Positions 1-5,156 of a DNA stretch of 6,692 nt are shown here, piece after piece. The number at the start of each line of letters is the position of its first letter. Position 1 is the stretch's first letter. The stretch covers positions 1 through 6,692 of the forward strand of contig CAMJWQ010000196.1 of NCBI GenBank assembly GCA_946409475.1. The letters run 5' to 3'. The DNA is from an uncultured Lachnospiraceae bacterium. GTDB taxonomy: Bacteria > Bacillota > Clostridia > Lachnospirales > Lachnospiraceae. The notes beneath the pieces were generated by a model. That model was given only the letters and a program-made list of their open reading frames with translations. It was not told the DNA's origin and searched no databases. The translations under genes and the position numbers were made by a program.

Positions 1-1
1 A

Positions 2-406
2 GATGATAACTTCCAGATGGTGCGGAGGGAAATTGCCAGCCTTCCCATTGTTGGAACTGTTGCCGCCGGCAGTCCGATTCTTGCGGAACAAAATATTGAA
101 GGCTACTTTCCCATACCGGCGGATATGCTTCCGGGCGGAACGGCCTTTGTATTAAACGTAAAGGGTGACAGTATGATAAATGCAGGAATTTATGATGGGG
201 ATCAGGTATTTGTACAAAGCTGTTCCACAGCCGATAACGGAGATACGGTGGTTGCCTTAATCGATGATTCCGCAACGGTAAAAACCTTTTTTAAGGAGAA
301 GGGATTTGTTCGTTTACAGCCGGAAAATGATTACATGGAGCCTATTATCCTGCAGGAAGTTACTATTTTAGGTAAGGTGTTCGGTGTTTTCAGAAGATAC
401 CGTTAA
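2..406 (+). CDS. lexA: LexA repressor, C-terminal part (5' end outside window)
   Basis: SOS-response transcriptional repressor that cleaves itself when stimulated by RecA filaments. The 134 visible residues are the S24-family autoprotease and dimerisation domain; the N-terminal DNA-binding winged helix is outside the window. The frame is open to the left edge, so the ATG at 17 is internal. Seen directly: a VAAG cleavage site (Ala22-Gly23 of the visible part), the catalytic serine in GDSM (Ser57) and the catalytic lysine in TVKTF (Lys94). The spacings Ala-Ser 35 and Ser-Lys 37 equal those of E. coli LexA (84/119/156), so the protease should be active. The protein ends in FRRYR, a normal LexA-like end. 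The gene converges on rsfS and the two share the hairpin at 421-466. No LexA box was seen in the window; the lexA promoter lies outside it. Confidence 0.95.
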   Translation, partial: DDNFQMVRREIASLPIVGTVAAGSPILAEQNIEGYFPIPADMLPGGTAFVLNVKGDSMINAGIYDGDQVFVQSCSTADNGDTVVALIDDSATVKTFFKEKGFVRLQPENDYMEPIILQEVTILGKVFGVFRRYR

Positions 407-417
407 ATTTCCCATGA

Positions 418-466
418 AATAAAAAACAGGGTACTGTCTGTTAAATCACTATGATTCAGTACCCTG
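418..466 (-). terminator. Intrinsic terminator of the obg-rsfS unit, possibly bidirectional with lexA
   Basis: A perfect 10-bp inverted repeat (427-436 with 457-466, cagggtactg/cagtaccctg) sits between the convergent genes. Its loop holds a second perfect 5-bp stem (444-448 with 452-456) stacked on the main one with a 7-nt bulge. Read on the minus strand, the stem is followed directly by TTTTTTATTT, a strong U tract, so it should end transcription coming from rsfS. Read on the plus strand, the stem is followed by ccttctgttta, a poor U tract, so termination of lexA here would be weaker. Confidence 0.85.
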
Positions 467-494
467 CCTTCTGTTTATACAAAGTTTTAAAAAT

Positions 495-839
495 TTATGA
501 AAATTGTATTATCTTACCGTCTTTCCAGATCCGTTCGAGGTCATAAAACAGCCTGTTTTCCTGGTCAAATACATGGACAATAATATCACCGTAATCCATT
601 AATATCCAATTTGCATTTTGATAGCCCTCTATCTGCCTGGGAACATATCCGGCTTTTCCCATTTTTTCTTCCACATTGTCAATCATGGCCTGAACCTGAT
701 TTTTATTGGTGCCATGCGCTATGATAAAGTAATCGGCCATTACCGTTACATTACTGATATCAATCACCCTGACATCCACCGCTTTTTTATCTGCTAAAGC
801 ATCTATGACTATTTTTGTCATTTCATAAGATTGATCCAT
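495..839 (-). CDS. rsfS: Ribosome silencing factor RsfS (Iojap/YbeB family)
   Basis: Small cytoplasmic protein of 114 residues, the usual family length. Family members bind ribosomal protein uL14 on the large subunit and block joining to the small subunit, lowering translation under poor growth. Seen in the sequence: the conserved core DIS...DYFII..GT...QVQAM (residues about 27-52) and the second block W-ILMDYGDIIVHVF (about residues 78-91), both diagnostic of the Iojap fold; no enzymatic motif is expected. The ATG at 839 is preceded by a GAGAGGAT ribosome binding site about 7 nt away. It is the last gene of the obg-yhbY-nadD-yqeK-rsfS series, 42 nt after yqeK, and is followed by the terminator at 418-466. 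The lytR-type gene often found between yqeK and rsfS in related genomes is absent here. Confidence 0.95.
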   Translation of the reverse strand: MDQSYEMTKIVIDALADKKAVDVRVIDISNVTVMADYFIIAHGTNKNQVQAMIDNVEEKMGKAGYVPRQIEGYQNANWILMDYGDIIVHVFDQENRLFYDLERIWKDGKIIQFS

Positions 840-881
840 ATTAACATCCTCTCTGTTTATTTTTAGTATGTTTCTTTTATT

Positions 882-1487
882 TTATAGCGGCTCTTCCGGC
901 AGTAACTCTTTTTGCAACAGTTTTTTATAATAATCATATGCTTTTTGTGTTAAAGGATCGACGTCTCCCTCAAAGGATTCCAAATAGCTTAAGGTATTGC
1001 ATAATATTTGAAAGAGAGCCTGATCAAGATCCATAAAAGCCAGCTTTCTGATTTCTTCTATATTAGGAGCCTTATCTCTTCCCGGTTCAATATAATCCGC
1101 TACATATACTAATTTATCAAGGGTTGCCATATTGGGCTTTCCTGTAGTGTGATTTAAAATGGCATTAATGATTTCCTTGTCCTGAATTTTATATTTATGC
1201 ATGGTTAAAAAAGCGCCTAGCTTTGCATGTAGTAAAAACGGATTTTTCATTTCCGCTTCATTCATGTGGATATTGTATTTATGACAAAGCTCTATTTTTT
1301 TGTCATTAGGGATGCATTTTGCACAATCATGGAGCAAACCGGCCAAACGGGCTTTCTTTATATCACAGCCATAGCGCATTGCCAGTGCGGCTGCTGTATA
1401 GGACACTGCTATCGTATGCTCATAACGTCTCTTATCCAAGTTACGCTTTAAAATTTTTCTGATTTTAATTAGATCATAGGATTTCAT
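882..1487 (-). CDS. yqeK: YqeK family HD-domain hydrolase, probable symmetrical Ap4A hydrolase
   Basis: Predicted metal-dependent bis(5'-nucleosyl)-tetraphosphatase that splits diadenosine tetraphosphate into two ADP, the activity established for bacterial YqeK proteins. The 201-residue protein carries the HD signature in order: His24 (in RYEHT), the His53-Asp54 pair in LLHDCAK, His87 in LLHAKLGA, His113 in NHTTG and Asp131 in VADYIEPGR. All metal ligands of the family appear present. It is slightly longer than the roughly 190-residue norm because of a charged C-terminal tail. The ATG at 1487 has a GGGGAAA motif 6 nt upstream, a modest binding site. It starts 15 nt after the nadD stop, which fits translation from the same mRNA. 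The nadD-yqeK pairing is widespread in Firmicutes and gave rise to old mis-annotations of YqeK as part of NAD synthesis. Confidence 0.93.
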   Translation of the reverse strand: MKSYDLIKIRKILKRNLDKRRYEHTIAVSYTAAALAMRYGCDIKKARLAGLLHDCAKCIPNDKKIELCHKYNIHMNEAEMKNPFLLHAKLGAFLTMHKYKIQDKEIINAILNHTTGKPNMATLDKLVYVADYIEPGRDKAPNIEEIRKLAFMDLDQALFQILCNTLSYLESFEGDVDPLTQKAYDYYKKLLQKELLPEEPL

Positions 1488-1502
1488 ATGTTTCCCCGCT
1501 TT

Positions 1503-2159
1503 TTATTCTTCCTTATTGTCATTCATTTTATTTGCCATGGTATATAGCCGGTTATTGTAAATATAGTTCTCAACATCTGTTGTTACATAATATTTAATAG
1601 GTTCCTTATTGGCAACTTTTTTTCGTATCATCTTTGAGGAAATATCCAAATGAAAAGAAGGAAGCCTTAAGATGCTGCAGTGATATTTCGATGTTAAATA
1701 CGCTATCTGTTCATCTAATTCCCCTTGGTCCACATCATCCCGGACAGCCGACAGTAATGTACAGTTTTGAAATATCTGATCCGGATTCTTCCATTTCTCA
1801 ATCGAATATAAGGAATCGGCCCCCATAATAAAAAACAATTCCATATCCGGATGATGCCTGTGCAATTCAGTTATGGTTTTATAGGTATAGGATTTTTGTG
1901 TATCATCCGTCTCCACAGTCGATAATACAAAATTTTCATTATCCTTTATGGCCAGCTTTATCATATTGATTCTATGGCTCACATCGGATATATGCTCATA
2001 ATCCTTATGTGGAGGATTAGCATTAGGCATGATATAAATACAATTCAATTGAAAAGTATGACAGGCCTCCTGGGCTAATATTAAATGTCCGATGTGGATG
2101 GGGTCAAAGGTTCCGCCTAATATTCCTACTCTCATTTTAGCAGCTGTTGTTTTCGTCAT
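1503..2159 (-). CDS. nadD: Nicotinate-nucleotide adenylyltransferase NadD
   Basis: Cytoplasmic enzyme that joins nicotinate mononucleotide and ATP to give deamido-NAD, a late step of NAD synthesis. Visible motifs are the nucleotidyltransferase loop GGTFDPIHIGHL (residues 15-26, with His22 and His25 of HxGH), the substrate-binding stretch around FIMGADSL, and the C-terminal ISSKMIR motif near residue 173, where most homologues have ISSTxIR. The protein has 218 residues, longer than the usual 190-210, with an 8-residue extension before the conserved MRVGILGG and a charged tail after NNRLYTM. The ATG at 2159 is preferred over Met9 because a GGAGG site (2166-2170) lies 6 nt upstream of it. It starts 20 nt after yhbY and ends 15 nt before yqeK. 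Confidence 0.95.
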   Translation of the reverse strand: MTKTTAAKMRVGILGGTFDPIHIGHLILAQEACHTFQLNCIYIMPNANPPHKDYEHISDVSHRINMIKLAIKDNENFVLSTVETDDTQKSYTYKTITELHRHHPDMELFFIMGADSLYSIEKWKNPDQIFQNCTLLSAVRDDVDQGELDEQIAYLTSKYHCSILRLPSFHLDISSKMIRKKVANKEPIKYYVTTDVENYIYNNRLYTMANKMNDNKEE

Positions 2160-2179
2160 ATAACGCCTCCGGCACGGAT

Positions 2180-2476
2180 TTATCTATTTTTAGGCAATTC
2201 TATTTTTTTCCTGGTTTTGGATTCTTTATAAAAAATCATAATATTTCCAATCACCTGCACTACCTGTGATTGCGTCCGTTCCGATATAACGGCAGCAATT
2301 TCCTTCGGATTATCCATGCAGTTTTTTAAAATCCGGACCTTAATGAGTTCTCTGGCTTCCAGGGCTTCGCCAAGTGCCTTCGTTATCTCCGGAGTCAGAC
2401 CGGCTTTACCTATTTGAAAAATAGGATTTTCTTTGCTTGCTAATGATTTTAAATAAGCACGTTGTTTACTGGTCAT
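2180..2476 (-). CDS. yhbY: YhbY family CRM-domain RNA-binding protein
   Basis: Small single-domain CRM (KH-like) protein of 98 residues, the normal length. Family members associate with pre-50S ribosomal particles and are thought to act in ribosome assembly. Seen: the N-terminal TSKQRAYLKSLA helix, the RNA-binding GxxG loop GKAG at residues 23-26, then the EAL.ARELIKVRIL and ERTQSQVVQVIG strands, ending in a basic tail. The start at 2476 is fixed by homology and by an in-frame TGA two codons upstream. Unusually, no binding site lies directly in front of it; the nearest strong one (AAAGGAG, 2508-2514) is about 31 nt away and a six-codon ORF ends by overlapping this ATG. It follows obg by 77 nt and precedes nadD by 20 nt. 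Confidence 0.93.
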   Translation of the reverse strand: MTSKQRAYLKSLASKENPIFQIGKAGLTPEITKALGEALEARELIKVRILKNCMDNPKEIAAVISERTQSQVVQVIGNIMIFYKESKTRKKIELPKNR

Positions 2477-2514
2477 ATGTCAGCGGACATCATTACGATA
2501 TCCGGCTCTCCTTT
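2474..2514 (-). other. Short upstream ORF and small hairpin in front of yhbY
   Basis: On the minus strand an AAAGGAG motif (2508-2514) is followed after 14 nt by ATG ATG TCC GCT GAC ATA TGA (2493 to 2473), encoding MMSADI. Its stop codon overlaps the yhbY start as ATGA, the classic arrangement for translational coupling. The same stretch forms a perfect 5-bp, 4-nt-loop hairpin (2477-2481 with 2486-2490) ending at the yhbY ATG. The layout is seen directly; that it is translated or regulatory is inference. The 14-nt spacing from the binding site to the short ORF is longer than optimal. Confidence 0.35.
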
Positions 2515-2553
2515 CCTTCACTTTGCTTTTATGGTACGGGATGAAGCTGTATT

Positions 2554-3834
2554 TTATTTATAATAGTCAAATTCCAAATCATAGATTTTCACCGTATCAC
2601 CTTCTTCGATACCCAGTTCTTCTAATTTTTCTAAAATTCCGGATGTTTTCATGAATTTTTGAAAAAAAGCAAATCCTTTCTCGGAATCCAGATGCGTATA
2701 TCCCAGCATTCTCTCTATTTTAGGCCCCTCCACTATAAAAATGCCTTCTTCATTTTTATATACGTTTAAGGACGCCTCTAAAGAACCCGACATTTCAGGA
2801 TAATATTCCTGTTCAAATAAAACCGGCTCCTCTTTTAAGGTCTCCAATAAATTTTTAACATAATAGAGAAGCTCTGGAATTCCGTTTCCCGTTACGGCAG
2901 ATATAGGAAATACTTTTAGACCCTGGGGTTCGAATTCTTCCTTTAATTTCTGCAGAACTTCTTTTGCATCTCCTAAGACATCCGTTTTATTGGCGGCAAT
3001 AACCTGGGGACGCCTGGCGATTTTTTCATTATAAGCCTGCAATTCTTTGTTAATGGTATAAATATCTTCTATCGGATCCCGCCCCTCCGTGGAGGCTGCA
3101 TCAACAATATGAATCATTACCCTGGTTCTCTCGATATGCCGTAAAAATTCATGTCCCAGACCGGCACCCGCTGAAGCTCCCTCTATTAATCCGGGAATAT
3201 CCGCAATAACGAAACCCTTACCCTCCTTAAAATCAACGACACCCAAATTGGGATGTATGGTCGTAAAGTGATAATTGGCAATTTTAGGCCTGGCATTGGA
3301 CACTCTGGATAAAAAGGTAGACTTTCCCACATTGGGAAATCCGATTAAACCAACGTCAGCAATGACCTTTAATTCCAGTTTAATATTCAGCTCCATGGAA
3401 GGTTGTCCCGGCTGGGCATATTTGGGCACCTGCATCGTTGCCGTGGCATAATGCTGGTTACCTTTCCCTCCGCGTCCGCCTTTCAGGATAGTTCGTTTTA
3501 GATTATCTCCGGACATATCGGCTATTACCATGCCGGATGCTTCTTCCCTAATTACGGTTCCCTTGGGAACTGAAATAATCATATCTTCGCCGTCTTTACC
3601 ACGGCAGTTTCTTTTTCCGCCGTCGGCACCGTCTTTAGCAGCGTATTTTCGTTTATGCCTGAAAGCGGACAGGGTATTTAAACCTTCATCCACTTCAAAT
3701 ATCACATCGCCGCCCGCACCGCCGTCACCACCGTCAGGACCGCCGTTAGGCACATATTTTTCCCGGCGGAAGCTAACATGTCCGTTACCGCCTTTTCCGG
3801 AACGGATGTAAATGGCAGCTCTATCTGCAAACAT
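2554..3834 (-). CDS. obg: Obg family GTPase (ObgE/CgtA)
   Basis: Essential GTPase that acts on the large ribosomal subunit during assembly and links it to growth and stress state. The 426-residue protein has the full Firmicutes architecture. Residues 1 to about 158 form the glycine-rich Obg fold (GGNGHVSFRREKYVPNGGPD and later GGRGGKGN). The central G domain carries G1 GFPNVGKST (near 165), switch I FTTIHPNLG, G3 DIPGLIEG, G4 NKTD and G5 SAVTG. The C-terminal 75 or so residues form the OCT domain, ending in VKIYDLEFDYYK. The ATG at 3834 follows an AAGGTGAG binding site about 5 nt away and the MFADRAAIYIRSGKGGNG start matches the family. It lies downstream of the terminator after rpmA and a candidate promoter, so it probably starts its own transcript through to rsfS. 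Confidence 0.97.
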   Translation of the reverse strand: MFADRAAIYIRSGKGGNGHVSFRREKYVPNGGPDGGDGGAGGDVIFEVDEGLNTLSAFRHKRKYAAKDGADGGKRNCRGKDGEDMIISVPKGTVIREEASGMVIADMSGDNLKRTILKGGRGGKGNQHYATATMQVPKYAQPGQPSMELNIKLELKVIADVGLIGFPNVGKSTFLSRVSNARPKIANYHFTTIHPNLGVVDFKEGKGFVIADIPGLIEGASAGAGLGHEFLRHIERTRVMIHIVDAASTEGRDPIEDIYTINKELQAYNEKIARRPQVIAANKTDVLGDAKEVLQKLKEEFEPQGLKVFPISAVTGNGIPELLYYVKNLLETLKEEPVLFEQEYYPEMSGSLEASLNVYKNEEGIFIVEGPKIERMLGYTHLDSEKGFAFFQKFMKTSGILEKLEELGIEEGDTVKIYDLEFDYYK

Positions 3835-3862
3835 GAACTCACCTTCTTTTTTCAGTATTTAT

Positions 3863-3871
3863 TTTATAGCA
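3863..3871 (-). promoter_or_regulatory. Candidate extended -10 promoter for obg
   Basis: On the minus strand the sequence TGCTATAAA gives a TGn extension followed by TATAAA (five of six matches to TATAAT). Transcription would start near 3856, leaving a leader of about 22 nt that contains the obg ribosome binding site. The -35 region at 17 bp is AT-rich and poor, which extended -10 promoters tolerate. Its place just downstream of the rpmA terminator supports it. No other good promoter was seen in 3841-3900. Confidence 0.45.
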
Positions 3872-3900
3872 AAGCTGATTACCAATATTAGTATATACAC

Positions 3901-3946
3901 TTTTTTAGAAAAAGAAAAGGTTTCAAACCCAAAAGATTTGAAACCT
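3901..3946 (-). terminator. Intrinsic terminator after rpmA
   Basis: A perfect 10-bp inverted repeat (3918-3927 with 3937-3946, aggtttcaaa/tttgaaacct) with a 9-nt loop begins 6 nt after the rpmA stop. On the minus strand the stem is followed by TTTCTTTTTCT, a U-rich tract. The stem is only moderately GC-rich, so some read-through into obg is likely, but position and form fit a terminator for the rplU-prp-rpmA transcript. Confidence 0.8.
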
Positions 3947-3952
3947 GATTTC

Positions 3953-4243
3953 TTACTCAGCTATCTTTACCGGATATACGGAAGCTTGCTTTTTATCTCT
4001 TCCTTTTCTTTCAAATCGCAATACTCCGTCAACTAATGCAAATAATGTATCATCACCACCACGGCCAACATTAATTCCAGGATGGATTTTGGTACCGCGT
4101 TGTCTATATAAAATGTTACCGGCTTTTACAAATTGTCCGTCCGCTCTTTTTGCACCTAATCTTTTGGATTCGGAATCTCTACCGTTTTTGGTAGAACCAA
4201 CTCCCTTTTTGTGGGCAAAAAACTGAAGGTTCATATTTAGCAT
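3953..4243 (-). CDS. rpmA: 50S ribosomal protein bL27 with Prp-cleaved N-terminal extension
   Basis: Large-subunit protein whose mature N terminus reaches the peptidyl-transferase centre. The 96-residue product has the full bL27 core: KKGVGSTKNGRDSESKRLG, ILYRQRGTKIHPG, NVGRGGDDTLFA and the basic end. It starts with the Firmicutes-specific extension MLNMNLQFF followed by AHKKG. In Staphylococcus aureus the protease Prp cuts this extension after the second Phe, so the mature protein here should start at Ala10. The ATG at 4243 has a near-perfect TAAGGAGGT site (4251-4259) 7 nt upstream. That site lies inside the last codons of prp (aag gag gtg taa), and only 3 nt separate the two genes, so translation is closely linked. 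A terminator follows directly. Confidence 0.98.
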   Translation of the reverse strand: MLNMNLQFFAHKKGVGSTKNGRDSESKRLGAKRADGQFVKAGNILYRQRGTKIHPGINVGRGGDDTLFALVDGVLRFERKGRDKKQASVYPVKIAE

Positions 4244-4246
4244 AAG

Positions 4247-4576
4247 TTACACCTCCTTAACTATTAATTTCAGATACTCATCTTCGTATTTCTTTTCGAT
4301 TTCCTGCAAACCAAGAACCATGGAATCCAATAACAATGCTGCTTCCGCACTTGGCTCCGAGTGAAAGATACACTCAATTAATCCTTCTTCCTCATCCGTA
4401 TCCACCTTGCATTTATCGTAAGTGAAGGCTTCTATGGAATTGATGGTATTAATAATGAGTACCGAAACGGAGGCGCATACAATGTCTTTACCATGAGGCC
4501 CGTAGCCTGCATGACCTTTACATTGAAAGCCGACATATTCATCTTCCTGATTCTTGTAGATTGTAACTGTAATCAT
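4247..4576 (-). CDS. prp: Ribosomal-processing cysteine protease Prp
   Basis: Cysteine protease (YsxB family) that removes the N-terminal extension of bL27, encoded by the next gene. The 109-residue protein has the conserved GHAGYG segment with catalytic His22 and DIVCASVS with catalytic Cys34. Both residue numbers, and Ser38, match those described for S. aureus Prp, so it appears intact and active. The ATG at 4576 follows an AGGAGAG site with a short spacing of about 4 nt. It sits 20 nt after rplU and 3 nt before rpmA, the standard rplU-prp-rpmA order in Firmicutes, and its final codons double as the rpmA ribosome binding site. Enzyme and substrate are therefore made from one mRNA. Confidence 0.96.
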   Translation of the reverse strand: MITVTIYKNQEDEYVGFQCKGHAGYGPHGKDIVCASVSVLIINTINSIEAFTYDKCKVDTDEEEGLIECIFHSEPSAEAALLLDSMVLGLQEIEKKYEDEYLKLIVKEV

Positions 4577-4596
4577 GACTCTCCTAAAATAGCAGA

Positions 4597-4902
4597 TTAT
4601 GCATTAATCTTTTCGATTTTAACCTGCGTATATGCTTGTCTATGACCATTTTTTTTATGGTAACCGCTTTTTCTTTTATACTTGTAAACGATAACCTTTT
4701 TACCTTTGCCATCTTTCATAACAGTTGCAGTTACGGTAGCTTTTGCAGCTTCATCCCCGACAGCAAGTGTTCCGTTATTAACAGCAAGTACCTGGTCAAA
4801 AGTAACGGTTTCTCCGGCCTCCACACCAAGCTTTTCTACCTTGATGATATCACCTTCGGAAACTTTATACTGCTTTCCGCCAGTTGCAATAATAGCGTAC
4901 AT
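4597..4902 (-). CDS. rplU: 50S ribosomal protein bL21
   Basis: Large-subunit protein that binds 23S rRNA. With the start at 4902 it is 101 residues, the normal size, beginning MYAIIATGGKQYKVSEGD as expected and ending with the rRNA-binding signature YKRKSGYHKKNGHRQ-YTQVKIEKI. The frame stays open upstream to a TTG at 4932 that would add MARLRYGRCP; this is rejected because no family member begins that way, because the stretch lies in the leader RNA, and because GGGAGG (4909-4914) sits about 6 nt before the ATG at 4902. It is the first gene of the rplU-prp-rpmA unit and is likely controlled through its leader by bL21 binding. Confidence 0.97.
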   Translation of the reverse strand: MYAIIATGGKQYKVSEGDIIKVEKLGVEAGETVTFDQVLAVNNGTLAVGDEAAKATVTATVMKDGKGKKVIVYKYKRKSGYHKKNGHRQAYTQVKIEKINA

Positions 4903-4982
4903 AGGGCACCTCCCATATCTCAATCTCGCCAATTTCGGTGCTGGTTTCCAGACTTATAACCTCATTGTGCGGCGTACATACT
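4903..4982 (-). promoter_or_regulatory. Probable L21 leader RNA (ribosomal-protein autoregulatory leader)
   Basis: About 80 nt of untranslated leader lie between the inferred transcription start (near 4981) and the rplU ATG. On the minus strand it contains a CTGG-AAA-CCAG hairpin (4941-4951) enclosed by a CGCC/GGCG pair (4971-4974 with 4927-4930), and the unpaired block GCACAATGAGGT. A GCACC stretch (4937-4941) can pair with GGTGC (4906-4910), which overlaps the end of the ribosome binding site, so an alternative fold could mask rplU translation. The position and these elements resemble the Firmicutes L21_leader family as I recall it; I could not run a covariance model. The likely role is feedback by bL21, which is inferred from the family. 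Confidence 0.7.
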
Positions 4983-4987
4983 AATAA

Positions 4988-5016
4988 AGAATAACATAAA
5001 TTTATTTTTGTGTCAA
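4988..5016 (-). promoter_or_regulatory. Main promoter of rplU-prp-rpmA
   Basis: On the minus strand a consensus -35 TTGACA (5011-5016) is followed after exactly 17 bp by TATTCT (4988-4993), itself preceded by TG-t as an extended -10. This fits a strong housekeeping sigma-A promoter, with a start near 4981 that gives the 80-nt leader. The upstream side is rich in A tracts (caaatcaaatcagcaaac), which could act as an UP element. Confidence 0.8.
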
Positions 5017-5156
5017 CGTTTGCTGATTTGATTTGTTTGCTATCTGATTTCTGTAGCTTTAGTAAATTTTATTTATTAATAGAATATCATTATTATAGCA
5101 GATATCATTCGGTTTTAAAAATAAAATAAAATTAAATAGAATTAAAAATTTATAAG
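5017..5156. other. AT-rich spacer between the polysaccharide locus and the rplU operon
   Basis: This 140-bp stretch has no gene. It holds the candidate second promoter at 5092-5119, a short direct repeat gtttgc (5018-5023 and 5035-5040) close to the main promoter, and an 8-bp direct repeat atatcatt (5084-5091 and 5102-5109). No GC-rich hairpin followed by a T run was found after the acyltransferase stop, so no intrinsic terminator can be placed. Confidence 0.6.
5092..5119 (-). promoter_or_regulatory. Possible second upstream promoter for rplU
   Basis: On the minus strand TGCTATAAT (extended -10, hexamer at 5092-5097) is a full consensus match. A weak -35 TTTAAA (5114-5119) lies 16 bp upstream. 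A transcript would start near 5085 and run through the main promoter into rplU with a leader of about 180 nt. The surrounding DNA is very AT-rich, so a chance match is possible. Confidence 0.35.

Noticed and set aside
640..660. gaacatatcc, resembling half of a clostridial LexA box
   Set aside because: Only one half-site, lies inside the rsfS coding region, and lacks the GTTC half.
1266..1451. Plus-strand open frame of 61 codons inside yqeK
   Set aside because: Lies wholly opposite a clear yqeK coding sequence, has no family features, and is explained as an antisense frame.
1634..1828. Plus-strand open frame of 64 codons inside nadD
   Set aside because: Antisense to conserved nadD; no recognisable protein.
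3530..3811. Plus-strand frame rich in Pro and Ser
   Set aside because: The composition is the reverse complement of the glycine-rich Obg domain; not a real gene.
3812..4036. Plus-strand frame across the obg-rpmA gap
   Set aside because: Overlaps the start of obg, the terminator and the 3' end of rpmA; no homologue features.
4636..4984. Two plus-strand frames opposite rplU and its leader
   Set aside because: Antisense to bL21 and the leader RNA in two overlapping frames; no supporting features.
5084..5109. 8-bp direct repeat atatcatt, considered as a repeat or attachment site
   Set aside because: Short, in AT-rich DNA, with no integrase, transposase or target duplication nearby.
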